Source: Toxoplasma gondii ME49
Lineage: Eukaryota > Apicomplexa > Conoidasida > Eucoccidiorida > Sarcocystidae
Direction: 5' to 3'
NCBI RefSeq assembly: GCF_000006565.2
Contig: NC_031472.1
Coordinates: forward strand, 1,420,227-1,484,226
DNA length: 64,000 nt
The position numbers were made by a program, and so were the translations under genes. Under the pieces are notes generated by a model that was given only the letters and a program-made list of their open reading frames with translations, had not been told where the DNA came from and searched no databases. Positions within the stretch are counted from its first letter, which is position 1. The number at the start of each line of letters is the position of its first letter. Positions 32,027 through 44,611 of the stretch are shown here, in pieces.

Positions 32027-33675
32027 ACAAATAACGCCAAACTTTGTGAGTGCGTGCGTTTTGCGCTCCCGCCGTCGGGGGTGTTCCGGTGGGCAGACGA
32101 AGTGTTTCCGATTCACTGCGGGTTGCCATCGCTGTCGAGCTCTAACTTCAGACTCGGTAGTAAACTTTGGTGCCAGTTGTTTGTCCAGTTCGTCAGATGC
32201 GGTTCGCAGGGACGAGCTGTATTTTGCTGAATACATGGTTGTCAAAGCAGACTTTTTACCGGCAGGTCTCGACCAGTGCGCTCCCAAGCATTGGTGCTCC
32301 ACCTAGCAGCACCAGATGGTCGGCAGAGCGACGTTAGTCTTTCATGCGTATCCTCCTTCCTCTTGCCGTATACAAGCCATCCGCAGAGCTAGCAAATGGC
32401 AAACGAAATCCACAACACCCCGTGCTGAGTTCGCATCACAGCAGGACCCCACTCCCCGTTGCTGTGTCATGCAGAACTCGGTAGCTACGAGAACCCGTGT
32501 TACGACTCTTAAAGGTCCTTCTTTACCGGATTCAAGTTCCGCTGTGCTTTTCCCGACCATCGGGTGAAGTTTGCGAAGTATATCTGTCGGTTGCATGTGT
32601 TACACGCTAACATTTCGGCACTGTACGAAGGTGCCACTTTCATGGTAGCTGTTCCAGCAGTTAAAAGCCACGGAAACTTCATGCCGAATTTCGGCCACAA
32701 ACGTGCAGACTCATAATCGCAAGTATCTAGAGTTACTTTCTGCACGTATGATCACGAGCGTTCGAAGGCGGTCCCGTGCCTCCTCTGTCTAAAAGATACA
32801 TTTTTTTATGAGCAACCACAGGGTATATAGCGGTCTGAGTTAAGTGCGAGAATGGGAACCGGTGGGTTTCTACTCGAGGGCTCGAGTTCGCTGCACTTTG
32901 TGCGAAGACACTGTACTACGCAGAAGTCGAAGTCACATCTTCTGTGCCTGTCGAATTCGTTGTGACTGGAAAAAGCTACGCTGAATGCACGGAAACGGTC
33001 TTTCGACCGTCTGTCTTGTCCTTTTGAAGGATCGGAGGAAACGGCACCTCGAAGTATTTGCTGTTTGTTAGCATGTATTACAACAGTGTTACACGACCCC
33101 GTCTACAACGACTGCGCCACCTCTCTGACACCCTCCAGTCTGAACTACTGGACCGGGTTTCGCTGGACTCTCTAGAGCCGCAGCTTCAGTCCTCGAAATG
33201 TATTCTGGCGTCTCAGCGAAAATTCTTGATACAACGCTGCTAAGCGCACGCATGACTTTTTTGTGCGTCCCGTGCGCGAAGGGTACCGCCGGCGCTACGT
33301 CGTCTGGTTGGGTTGTCTTCGCTTGTTCAGTGTTTCCACATGCGGGTGCGGTTGAATTTCGAGAATCGGTGCTCTCGAGTACTGGTTTCGTACGGAAACA
33401 GGCTTGGATGCCACAATTGATGTTCAGTTTGAGCAGGGGAAGCGATACAAGCGACGACGCAGTGAATTTTCGCTACTCTGAACGTGCACTTGCGAACAGC
33501 GACTAACACGCAAGTGCTGAAAAGTCAGTGAAAATCCCCATAGCCTCAGGTGCCCTTCATGTGTACAGAGATGTGTAGCCATGTGTTTTTGTCCACTAGC
33601 GTTGCCGCCGTGGGTAAAAAGGTGAAAGTCGGAATATTTATTCAGGTACGGCTACTCTCGAGACTTCAACCGCCT
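32027..33675. other. Convergent intergenic region, nothing recognised
   Basis: This 1.65 kb separates the ends of RRP45 (plus) and the CHCH-domain gene (minus), so both 3' UTRs should fall here. Base composition is near 50% G+C. No ORF over 110 codons, no tandem repeat and no RNA gene was seen. Confidence 0.55.
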
Positions 33676-36151
33676 TCAAGCGCTGCCGCCGTTGGCCAGC
33701 TGGCATTGCTTCAGAGCTTCGAAGTGGTGCTGGCACAGGCTCAGGTCTGAGTGACGCTGGATGCACTGCAAACACACATCAAAAAGAAAGCGCCACCATG
33801 TAACTGGACGCAACATCCAAGCATTTGCACCATCTAGTCCTATGGATAATCCAACCTCTGCAGCATCTAGCGATTCCACCCTGTAGCCCTCTGCGCCATC
33901 GAACTCTTTGAATTACGTGTCTGGAGGGGATGTCTAGTAGACCTCTCACATGGTACGGTCGCCGTGACCTCAGAAAAGCGTCGACAATCCGTGTATGTTG
34001 GAACTGTTTCGACACTAACACTACACAAGAAGCGTCGTCTTTTTGCCCCATTCCGCACACATATCCTTCGTCGTCCTTAGTCAGTGTCCACCTACGAAGC
34101 AGCCTCTACAGTCGACGGGAGTTCCTCCTCTGCACCAACCCTGCAGATGTAGAGGCGGCGTGTAAAGTTGTCTGGCATCCTCGTATTCTTTGGCAGATTC
34201 TAGATGTCTACCAACATTCGATTCGATGTGTCTTCTTTCACGCGGCTCAGCCCGCTCAGTTGCGGAGACGCCGCACACACACTGGGGGGTCAGTCTCGGC
34301 GGAAAACGAAAGTAACTGAGTTCTTGCGCATTTGGGCGCGTCGTTACTTTGGAAGCTGAAAGACGGACTCGTCATTAAGTGTCAGGGCGTCCTGGGCACT
34401 GCACGACGAGACTGGCCACTGTACTCTGTTCTAGTGTCGTTTGATGTTTTTTGCGAACTTCCCGGGTGGACGCTGACGCACAAAACCGGGACATGAAGGT
34501 GGGATGCACGGCAACTTCTCGCACGCAATCTCACCTGATTCAACTCTTCGTTGAGTTGCTGGCAGGCTCCGAAGGCGCGAGGCGCAGCAGCAGCCGGAGC
34601 TGCAACGGGAGCAACTGGCGCAGCAGGCACAGATGCGTTGGTGTGAACAACCTCCACCTGGCGGGCGCCCATCACTGCGTCGACTGCGCGCTGCGCGACT
34701 CCGAATCCGACTCCTGTAAGGATGCAGAAACGCGAATCAATTCGACAGGCTCAAGAGTCAAGGCTAGACGCCCACGGACCGACTTTCGGCTGCAGGCCGG
34801 GAACAAGAGACCACACAGACGCCCAACTCGCCGAATCTCCTTCAATCACGCGGCTGGCCAACAGAACGTGAGGATGAACGTGGTTGAGACCATTTCTCCC
34901 GCGTTCAGTGCTGGAGAACAACGGCGCCAAACGCACGGAATCCCCCCGGTAAAAACACGGAGCCTATCTTCCACCGGCTCCTGAATCCGAGTGAAAGCTG
35001 CACCTCGATGTGACAACCGCAGCCCGATGCTCAACAAAAACACCTAGACAGAGGTCAGTAGACAGCATAGACTCGTGCTCGGCTTTTTTAAAGATGTTCA
35101 TCTACTCTCAACTTGCCGCAGGAGAAACATACCAGACGCCATTCCTCCGGCAACATTCGCCGCCATGTTGGCCATGAAGCCGCCGCCTCCGCTGGACGGG
35201 ACCGGGGGGGGTGCATGGTGAACTGGGGCAGGCTGGGAAGAAGACGGCTTGCTGACTGAAAACACCAACCAGAGAAAAAGCCGCCGCCTTCCGTTTGAGA
35301 TCGTCTTTTAACCACATCTAAGACACAAAACAGGGCTGGTCACGGTGCACTGTATTGCCTCAACGTGTCAAAAGACGCCAAGACGCCGACACTCGAGGAG
35401 GAGAGGGTGGGTACCATGGCAGGAGCCCTCGCGGCTGATATGATCGTGTCCCTCAAAAAACGGGTTCGTTACGTCTCAGACGAAAAATGAATTCGCTGCG
35501 CCTCAAGAAAAGGCCCGGCTTCTCAGACCTAAAAGAAACCGCAGCAATTCACGTGGGAGTGCCCGTAAGCCCGTTTCTTCGCAGTCCGATGCCAGTTCGG
35601 AGCCAGCCAAACACAACGTCCGGTGGAAAATAGCATTAGCACGTCACTGACGCCACGGACACTCAAGAAAAAAGTCAAAAAGAAACTGCAGCTTGCACCG
35701 GAAGAAAAGCGCCAGTTCCTACGAAAAACGCAAAACATCAGTTATCATCGCGACAACTGCCAGTGTTCAATCCCACCACCTGAGACCCGTCCTGCGTCAC
35801 ACAGCCGGAGCAATTCGCCACCGGAACGAAAAACAAACGAGTGGATCAATCAGACACCGAGAACTGTGGAACTGTTTTAACTTCCGATAGTTACAGGAGC
35901 GAAGCCCCGCCATTCGTGTCCGGGGGGAGGACGGTACAAAGGTGGGGCAAAGCGGGGCGAAGACTGCGAAGTAAAAACAGCGACGCGGCGGAACTCCACG
36001 ACAGGAGAGTACATCAGCAAGGCATGAAAAAGACACGATCTGAAAAAGACCGACTGTTCCCGAAGATGAGGTTCTCACGTGGAAAAAACTTACAGAAGCC
36101 GCTGCCGCCGCTCGATGAAGACCTCCTCGCGCCACCTCTTTGGCGTGCCAT
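33676..36151 (-). CDS. CHCHD2/CHCHD10-like twin CX9C mitochondrial protein, 149 aa
   Basis: Four exons on the minus strand, in phase: 36151-36094, 35255-35133, 34713-34535, 33765-33676 (donors TTCT|GTAAGT, TCTG|GTATGT, CAG|GTGAGA; stop TGA). The product starts MARQRGGARRSSSS, basic and Ser-rich like a mitochondrial targeting segment, continues Pro-rich, then a Gly/Ala-rich hydrophobic part (GGGGFMANMAANVAGGMASG, GFGVAQRAVDAV) as in CHCHD2. It ends with a CHCH domain: C111-x9-C121 and C131-x9-C141, followed by LANGG. Length equals that of the human homologue (about 150 aa). Twin CX9C proteins are oxidised in the mitochondrial intermembrane space by the Mia40/Erv1 relay, and CHCHD2/10 are linked to cristae and respiratory-chain function. 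Coccidia lack an obvious Mia40, so the oxidation route here is open. Confidence 0.92.
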
Positions 36152-38959
36152 TGTGTTGGGGAAGCGGACGAAAACAATGGCGAAGCGAAGACACAATCGA
36201 GAATGAAAATGGTAGCGAATAAACCTCAAAGGCAAATGCTTTTGAACTGAAAGCCTCGCGCGTTCACAACCTCCCTTGTCAGCTCGCCGGGGGATGCCGA
36301 GGTGCCGAGCATCCCGGATCGGTCGTCGTGCATGCAATTTTTCCGACGAAAAATCACAGCTAACAGCTGATGACAAACCGGTGCCGCGGCTGCCGCCATC
36401 TTGCCGCGTATAGTGCGACTGCAAAGGGCCAGACACTGAAGAGCCTCAATGGCAACACTTTTCGTCGACAGAACACAACGTGTCAGTCAAGTATGCGGAT
36501 TCTTCTTCCTTAATTTTCCGTGCACAGCTGACATTACGAACATAAAGATGTATGATCCGTTGCGTACCAGTATTACCTCATCAGAAATAGATAGAGTCTG
36601 AGGACACAAGATCCTCTATTGAGAACTGGGTACGTCAAGTAAACTTTATGGACCTCGTGGCTCCACTCCGTCATGAATGAACACGGTAACTGAATATATT
36701 TGGAAAGTGTGAGGAGATTGTTTTCGCGTGTGCTTCAACAGCACTGCGGACTGAAAAGGCGCTGCCGAGTCCGCCGCGACGCTGGCGGGGTCAGTTGGGT
36801 CATTAAAAAAAGAACTTTTCACACTGGTACGCAGTGTGGTTGTTGCCTACGTGAAGACATCAAACCACTGTATTTTCGTGTTAGGAAATGGCCTCCTATA
36901 GCACTGTCAATCGGTTTTACGGTCCAATCGTGTCTCGAGTACTTGTGGTCGGCTTCGCTTCATACGAAGTATCATGTTGTTCAGACCCAGCGCATACACT
37001 GATCAGGTCTCACTCATAAGGTTACGCTTCCAACCACGTGATACGCCGAATGTGCAAGCCAGCCGCGTACATCTGCCGCACGATGTCCTGTGTCCCGTTT
37101 GTTGGTCAGGTTGAATTCCGAAAGGATGGCAGCTCGTCCACTGAAATCGTCCTGTCTTTGCCGGAATGCCTACCACGTAACATCGTGAGAAAGCGCGTGT
37201 GTTCGTGTGCGCACGACGTGGTTTCTGCAACAGAGAAGTTTTGGGTAGTCGGTAACTGACTGTCTTGATTCTACGTTCACTCCGTGCATTCCTTGACATA
37301 TCAAGAGACGGCGGTATAATCCAGTATCCGGCGCCTTTTTGAAAACAACTATGGAATGGGTGGCACCCCTTTAGTTGTGGACGAGTGCCTCCCAATTTCG
37401 TTCGGGAAACTTGACTCATTGCACCGCACGGGACGAGAATAGGTTTTCGTTATTCTGTCGGTCTTGTGGGAAGGAACGGACCGTCCGAACCGGTGGCAGC
37501 CGCCTCTTCTGCAGCAGGCCTGCAATTCCGTTCTGTCTGACTTTCCTTAGAGTCCGGCGCTGTTCTGGTGAAAGCGATGGATAATTTAATTAGGACTACA
37601 ACTACAGGTGTCACGCTTCTGCGCCTGGGGGGGATGCTCTGTTGGCATTCAACTTTCACGCGTAGCAGCTCTGGTAAAACTAAACGCTACAGCTATCACA
37701 CAATTCATGCAGTTCTAGAAGTGTTTGGTTCTCCATTCAAAACTAAACTATTAGGTTCTTCCAATAGAAGGTAACGCTGATCATAGTGTACACTGGCCAA
37801 GGTCTCGACGAACCATAAATGCATAGTGCTTCTGTTGGCTCCCCGTCGTTTCGCATGTGGTTACCGCAGCCACTCCGCTACTTCGGCAAACAGTGGAGGA
37901 ACTTTGTTTGTTTACTGTGAAGCAATGTACGAAGGCCGTCATTTTGCTCTACAAAGAAAGATTCCATTGATGAAGAAGATTCATCGTGGTACTGTAACCC
38001 CAAAGGCTGGTCGCGCAACACAACTATGTTTAGGGTTGGACGTGTCTCACGCTCCCATGCAAATCACTCTCCTGTTGGTGCTTGCCGATCTCAAGTTGTG
38101 AGACGTAGCGCCATCTGAGTGTGTGTGGTTCCGGTGGGTCAAAAAAAAGTGCATTTTTTAGAATTCACGAATGTGTGTGTACTCCCCCTTATGGATTGTA
38201 CCAAGGCAAGTTTCTACTCCACCGTGTGCATCCCGCCCGGTGGCGGGGGAAACGAAGCTTACAGACACTCGCATTCGCAACGTCCGCTTAACACGTGTGT
38301 TCCGGGACGGAAAACGTTCTTGTCGTACAGCACCACTGCTGTCACTTCCGACAGCTGCCTACTAGAAAGGCACGTATATCCCCGTAGTATTCAGCTGGAC
38401 AAACTTTGGTCGTGTTGCTCAGCCATTTTCATCCTAGACTCCTTCAGTAGTCGGAAAAGGCTCAGTTGATTACTTGGGGAACACAGAGCCATAAACGGCC
38501 TCGCTCCCGGAACTCGTCAACCTTTGTTAGACGCTTAGGTCGAAAACTATATTGCGGGTTTGTAGCGACGCAACACTCCGCAAATGGAATCAAGTGGCAG
38601 CTCAGTCGCACACAAAGGTTACCTGGATACGTCCACAGAATGTGCATTGAGCTGCATTAAATTCTCATCTATTGAAGGGCTGAGCCCCACTGAGTGCCTC
38701 GGATGCTGACGGCATTCGCGGAGCCACTGAGCGATCGAAGACTCGGACGAGGCTTTCTTCCAGTGGTTCCGTAGAGGCATGCGCGATTGTCGGCGTGGTT
38801 TGAGCCGCACTATGCCATGCTCAGCGGTGCACAGTTCGTTCACTGAACTTCGCAGCGATATCCACTATGGAATGCAGGCCGTACCCCACCGCCGCTACAC
38901 GATTCGGCGTTTCAGTTTCATTTTGCAGGGAAGTCCCACAATTCAGACACACAGGGGCG
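36152..38959. other. Gene-poor interval, nothing recognised
   Basis: 2.8 kb between the CHCHD start and the stop of the 720-aa membrane protein, both minus. The first few hundred bases should be the CHCHD promoter and the last ones the 3' UTR of the membrane protein. Short ORFs of up to about 116 codons occur on both strands but show no family motif, codon continuity or splice structure. Confidence 0.55.
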
Positions 38960-41122
38960 TCAGTCTGTTTTCTCATCCACAGGCGATTTCTGAGACGACC
39001 TCACTGGCTCCTTTCGGCAGAAGTTCTGAATGAACCCCCAGGCGCTGACGACGAAATCAACGAAAAAGATAAAAACAGCAATTGCGAGGACTCCCCAGGA
39101 CGTCAAGAAAGCGGCGTTGGACTGGCAGACAAGGCGGGATAGATAAATGTCGTAATCCAGCTGTCGCACCGGGTACTCTGAGTAGTTGCAGCTGAACTTG
39201 AGCTGGTGCGCGCCGAACAGCATTCCGCCGACACCGACAGCATTCACAACGACGAAAACAAAATTGACGAGGGTATTGACAGTGGCGAGGACGTGGGAGC
39301 GACTCCAGGCAGCTAGACACCCGTACAGTCCACAGCCGACATTAACAAAGCCCATAATGTACAGCGCACTCAACGTCGTGTCGAAAAAAAGCGAGTATTG
39401 GGACGCCACAGCTACAGGTAGGATATTCACCGTCCGGATGATGCTGTCGACAGCGGTTTGACGAGAGACGTCCGCAGCCGGGTTGAAGAGTCCGCCGCGA
39501 GTCGGCTGTCCCATTTGCTCCTCCAAGGCGCGGCGTAGGAGAACGTTCCGGATCTCGCGGACCAAGTCCGCATACTGGGAACTGTCTCGAGCGACGAGCG
39601 TGGCCATTGAGAGAACTGTGGCGCCCGCAGCGAACTTGAGATAGCCTAGAATCAGAGTCGCCTCGAAGAAGCGTGTATATCCCCTGAAAAGCAAAGACAA
39701 CTCGGAGCAGACGGCCGCAGCAGCAACGCCGACGGTCATCAAGATGAGCCCCTTCTGGTCGCAGAGCGACTTGCCCGCACGGACCGCGGCCACTGTCGGC
39801 TCGGCGTAGAGGTACGTCCAGTCGTAGGAGTTGAAGTTGCAGAATCCCTGGAGGACGAGGAAGACTGGCGCCACGAGCACCGCGAGACAACAGGTGCTGA
39901 TGAGGCAGCAAATGATGGTCGCTTTTTCCTCGCGGGCGAGGCTTTTCTTCGACCCACTCTGAATCGCTGCAAACGTCATGTAGCAGTTCACGGAGATCGT
40001 CAGGACGAGGACGAGCAGGGGCAGCAGCAGCTGCCACTCAAGTGCGACCAGCATGTCGTCTGCCCACGCGTAGCCTTCTCCGACGGAGAAAACGTTTTCG
40101 CCTTTGTAGCAAATCGCTTCGTTGCATGCGACGCTGTCGCGCACACGGGAAAACGTGAAGAGGCCGACGCCGAGAAGCGCGACGGCGCAGACCAGCCGGA
40201 ATGTCAAGGCGAAGTGCAGCGGCAGGGAGCTCCGTGGCGGGCGACTCTTTTGGCGTCTCCCGTACTCCGCGAGCTCTCCAGAAACCATTCGCCGAGAAAA
40301 TGAAACGGTGTATCGCGTGGAGTCACCGGCCTGCGGCTTCAGAGGAGAGGCTGTCCGGTCGACCTCGAATGCCGCAGGTCCCGTTTGTCGTCTGGAAGAC
40401 CGAGATCCGTTCGTCACGCGACTTGCTGCAGGCAACTGCGGCTCCCACCGAGTCGCAGGTCTCTCCAACTCGTCCACAGGGCCCCAACTAACGCTGATCG
40501 GCGCATCGAAAGCCTCCCCAGCCATCCCTATCTCGTCGCTCCCAGTCGCAGAGAGATCTCTAGTCGACCCCGGCATCTCCAGGTGGACCTCCTCACCTTC
40601 GCCGTCGATGCCACTCAGTAACCGCCCCCCAGAAGTCGCTCCGGACGGCGCATGCGACCGCGCCTCGTCCTCCCGGGTCGACGCGGGCGCAACCTGTCCA
40701 GAGATGGAAGTCTGCCGAGAGGCAACTCCCTCAACTGTGTCCCGTCGCTGCAAATGAGACCCGGAAGCTCCTCGCTCGAAAGATGACGTCTGGTTTCCAA
40801 GAGACATTTCCAGCAGTGAAGAAACTGGCAGGTCTAAAGAAGCGGCTGGGACATCCGACGCCGCTCTCGTGTAAGAACCAGCTCCGACATAAGACGGATT
40901 GGCATCTGAAAAAGCTTGGATATCTGAAGACTTATGGGCATCTGAAAAAACTTGGATATCTGAAGACGGATAGGCATCTGAAGCTGAGCCCTCTTCAGCA
41001 TCCAGTGTCACCTCGCAGGCTCGGGGGTCTGAGGATGGCGACGCCGAAAGCGGTGGCTCCTGCCCCCGCTCCGGCAAGAAGTCGGGGATGATTTCAATAC
41101 TCACGGAGGATGTGTCACTCAT
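38960..41122 (-). CDS. Multi-pass membrane protein, 720 aa, intronless, unknown function
   Basis: A single 721-codon ORF (ATG 41122, stop 38962-38960). Residues 1-285 are acidic, Ser/Pro-rich and probably disordered, with a 12-residue repeat (SDA--SSDIQ-F, about 47-75). From about 300 there are around eight hydrophobic segments: LTFRLVCAVALLGVGLF, LLLPLLVLVLTISV, IICCLISTCCLAVLVAPVFL, LILMTVGVAAAAV, ATLILGYLKFAAGA, ALYIMGFVNVGCGLYG, LVNFVFVVVNAVGVGG and WGVLAIAVFIFFVDFVV. Loops hold several Cys (e.g. VACNEAICYKG, FSCNYSEY), suggesting disulphides in a lumenal loop. There is no N-terminal signal peptide, so the first membrane segment is internal. No transporter signature recognised. An ORF of this length without stops and with this hydrophobicity pattern is very unlikely by chance. 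Confidence 0.85.
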   Translation of the reverse strand: MSDTSSVSIEIIPDFLPERGQEPPLSASPSSDPRACEVTLDAEEGSASDAYPSSDIQVFSDAHKSSDIQAFSDANPSYVGAGSYTRAASDVPAASLDLPVSSLLEMSLGNQTSSFERGASGSHLQRRDTVEGVASRQTSISGQVAPASTREDEARSHAPSGATSGGRLLSGIDGEGEEVHLEMPGSTRDLSATGSDEIGMAGEAFDAPISVSWGPVDELERPATRWEPQLPAASRVTNGSRSSRRQTGPAAFEVDRTASPLKPQAGDSTRYTVSFSRRMVSGELAEYGRRQKSRPPRSSLPLHFALTFRLVCAVALLGVGLFTFSRVRDSVACNEAICYKGENVFSVGEGYAWADDMLVALEWQLLLPLLVLVLTISVNCYMTFAAIQSGSKKSLAREEKATIICCLISTCCLAVLVAPVFLVLQGFCNFNSYDWTYLYAEPTVAAVRAGKSLCDQKGLILMTVGVAAAAVCSELSLLFRGYTRFFEATLILGYLKFAAGATVLSMATLVARDSSQYADLVREIRNVLLRRALEEQMGQPTRGGLFNPAADVSRQTAVDSIIRTVNILPVAVASQYSLFFDTTLSALYIMGFVNVGCGLYGCLAAWSRSHVLATVNTLVNFVFVVVNAVGVGGMLFGAHQLKFSCNYSEYPVRQLDYDIYLSRLVCQSNAAFLTSWGVLAIAVFIFFVDFVVSAWGFIQNFCRKEPVRSSQKSPVDEKTD
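40901..40990. repeat. 36-bp coding repeat, 2.5 copies
   Basis: Units begin GGCATCTGAA at 40901, 40937 and 40973 (last partial). They encode the 12-residue SDA/SSDIQ repeats in the disordered N-terminus of the 720-aa membrane protein. Confidence 0.88.
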
Positions 41123-44100
41123 CTTGGCGCAGTCTGGAAAACAGCAGCTTCGCAGGAACGAGGGAAGTGCAGCGCCAGTGTCGAACCACGCACGGAATCT
41201 CTAGGATTCAAGTCCGCGCAAGTGGGGAAACCAACTTTGGCACACCCCCCAGAAAACGCGTGCGACGCTGCTGGTTGCGACGTCACCCGCAGTCCCCTGC
41301 ATGCGCGGAGACATGGACAGAACCATGTACTGGTTCAAGAACCTGGCTCCTGTTTCGTTGGCGTTGGGGTGCTTCGCTCGCCTGCAGCGGCAGTTTCGGG
41401 AGCTTCGAGTTGCGCAACTCGGGACGTCGTCCCTGCTTCATGTACAGAAAAAATCGGCCACGCATGCAGCAGCGCTGGTGGCATTCGCCCGGAGATACGC
41501 AGAGATGCTCGACGGGTTAGCCAGCGAGAAAAACTCCGCTGTCCAGCCTTCGGCCCGCGCTCTGGGAACCTCTAACGCCGGCAACGACCAGCAACGGGCG
41601 TCAAATGCAGGAAACTACGAAGCCCCTGTCTACCCAAAGGCATGTTCCCGATCAGACGTCGTGCGATCCCCCATCCCTCATCTCATTCACCGCGTTCTCA
41701 GTTTCCCTGTTGATATCGAGCTGTGTCTGGTCTGTCGCCAGTGTAGGGTCCAGGACCGCAGTTGGTCGCCAGGACCCACGCAACGGAGTCACCGCAGCCG
41801 CCCGTGTGATGCCTTAGAAGGCTAAGAAACCTACAGGGAGTGTCTGGGCGGCGAATTGAGAGGGAACAGAGGGAGAACCGGCGCAGTCGAACTCTGATCT
41901 GGTAAGCAAAAACTGCAGGAACTAGAGCAGCAGTCGAGTTCCCACGCAAGCATCGCTTAACGCTGAATCGCACTTTCGTTCTCGTCGACGAAAAGCCACA
42001 GCAGGGATCCACCCAAAGGACGAGGATCGAGAGGACTAGCGGCGCGCAGAGCAGGGGCTACTGAAACGAAACGCGGATGACACCGAGAGCAAGCAAAGAG
42101 AGGGCATGCCGTTTTTTTCCGCAGACAGCAAGCGAGAAGACGGACATCAAGTCGTTGACTCACGGCGAGTGCCGCGTGGAGACCCTGGACCGCCTCCGGC
42201 CCCGGGAAGCAGCCGGCGGGGCTACACGCCGGGGCAACAGAGCCTGGCGGGACTTACACTCCTCTCACATTACGTCAGCATGCCCACAGAACACAGCGTA
42301 TCATGACGAAGAAGATTTGAGCTCCGTTAGATGCAGCAGTCCACTGGCACTCGAGGCGCTGAGACGCAGCTCGGAGACAAGATGCCATGTTTCACGGTGG
42401 AGCCGCGACGCCTCTGGAAGCACCGCCTCAAACGACGGCCTGGAGGCGACAGAGGGACAAGACGGATCCACTCGAAATCGGACAAATAAATTGAGATGAC
42501 GTGTCGACACGGTAAGCGAAAAAAACGCGCAGAGGTAAAACAGAGAGCAGATGTGGGCGACTAGCCACAGGTCCGACGCGAGCGTAGCGTAATGCACTAC
42601 CTCCCCTGCTTCGACGGCCACTGAGGAACCGACCGGTGGCCGCTTTTGGTGAAAAACTGGATGGACCAAAAAAGAGTAAGAAGGGTCAGAACGAATGCGC
42701 TTCGTGCGAAGCGGAGAGGCCACTCAAAACCCGACCCTGGATGTACCACCAGGGCGGGAGCAGCGGCCGCATACAACAGGCGCTAACAAACAGCGAAATG
42801 AGACCTGAACAAAGGCTGGTCTTCACCATTAAGAAGAGAATGCAAATTTCCGGGGAAGTCTCAAATGGGGCAGAAGGGCAGACACACAGACAGAAGGACA
42901 CCTCCGGCGCGCCGAACCGCAGCCGTGGCGCAGTTCCTCGGAGAAGACAGCTGAGGTCGTGCCAGAAAAGTCTGGAGAACAGAAACACGTGTGTGGCTCA
43001 GAAAAACAAATGACGGATTCACCCGGGTTGGAGAGCTGCAGAAAAAACCGCTGGAAAAGACCTCAGGACACCACGGGGCGAAAGAGATGCACGCGTCTGT
43101 CCCCGTCGTGCAATGCAGAAGACTCGGTGTTTGGCATCGAATTCCGAAGAAGCTTACTTCTCCAGTCTTGCGTCCCAATCAACCTTGCCGCAGTGAAAAA
43201 GTGCTAAGAGCCGCCTCGTAGCGAGCCTATCCATTTTGATAGACATACGCGAGGGAATGAACGTATGTTGGGCTGGAAAGCACCGCCTCTGCAAGTCGTC
43301 AACGTCCAGCGGTCTCTTCTACCCCGGCGCAGCAGTCTACGACCAAGCGCATGCACTCAGAGGTGACACGACCCCTGTGGCGAATTAGCAAAGCTGTTCT
43401 GCGATCGAGTCAAGGCCGTCTAAGTGAGACCACGGGTGTCGAGTGTTCCAATTGTTCAGGAGCAACTGTCGCGAAAACGCATTCCGGATTTTTCAAAGCC
43501 GGGTTGATTACGCAAGCACAGTCACCGGCAACGGAGTCTCTGGAAATACGCGGGCGTGTTCCGCGTCACTCCAGCCCCGAATGCTGAGGCATTATAGGTT
43601 TGCGTTCCCTGCGCAGATCGAGCGCCGCTGTATTCTTCAGCAGTTCACGTTGTTCCCTGCATCCTGGTGTATGTACACCGTGGGCCCGGCATCCGCGCCA
43701 AGGTTCCATGCCTGGCAATTGCCGAGGTGCTAGGCGTGTGCCCTAGTCCTACCATTAATGAGCGGGATATCTCTTAACATTGCCAGGCATCTGAGACTCG
43801 GCAAACAATGCACGTGTTTCCTGCGTCTTAACGAACAGAAATGAGTCGTACTTCGTTACGTGTGACGCTTCCGTCGGCGGCACTACCGATTGAAGAACGT
43901 TCTGTGGCGTTTCGACGAGGCGGGTGCGACCTCCAGTCGTACTGTAAATTGCTTCCGGTGCATGCGTTGAGTACAACGTGGCCAAAGGTACACAAGATGT
44001 CAATTGCCCGTTTCGTCTTTGTCTCTCGTTGGTCTGCCCGAAGTCACCAAGCCACACGGAGCTGAATGTACCGTGATATCGTCTCCGCATAGTCTGCCAC

Positions 44101-44611
44101 CCTACTCGTCATACGCCCCCGCCCCACCACGGAATTCTGCGTAGAACCTCGTGTCAACGTAAGTAGAAAAATGTGTCCAACCGTTTGTGATCCCCAAGTG
44201 CTTCCGGCTCTCGATTCAGGCCGAACACTGCAATGCATTTATCACCCCGACCCCTGCTGTCGAGCTCGTCTTCCGAACGGTGTCCTCATCCCAAAATGAA
44301 CAAAAGGGAACGCTGAATCGCAAAGAAGAGCAGTCTTCTGGCGTTCGGCGAAAGGGTCGAACCGACGCCCTGGGTCCTTGCGGAAGTGGACGGGGAACTG
44401 GCAGCCGGCCCGGCCAAGACGCCAAACAGTTTTTTAACCCGTCTGAAAACGGTGATCTTCGGTAAAAAAGTCTGCTTCACCTGTACACGTCACCATCAAC
44501 GGGAGTTTCATTTCTGACACGTCCGGTGTTTCACCGGAATAGAGCTTCGCCTGTCGCCGCGTTACCCTGCAAGCATCGTCCCCGCTGCTTACCTACCTTT
44601 ACTTCGCCATC
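41123..44611. other. Divergent promoter region, 3.5 kb, no firm gene
   Basis: It lies between the minus-strand membrane-protein ATG (41122) and the plus-strand methyltransferase ATG (44612). 41.12-43.2 kb is G+C-rich and has longer ORFs on both strands (plus 41301-41825, plus 42077-42499, minus 42301-42723 with a hydrophobic stretch). These overlap one another and have no recognised motif; they could be 5' leader sequence. A GGTGT-ATGT-ACACC inverted repeat lies at 43666-43679. Confidence 0.45.

Noticed and set aside
30479..33000. Similar words SYAECT near 30.48 kb and 32.97 kb, and VEFR words near 33.35 kb and 37.11 kb
   Set aside because: Similarity covers only about 20 bp each; not enough to call a dispersed repeat or gene family (SRS-type surface antigens were considered and no domain Cys pattern was found).
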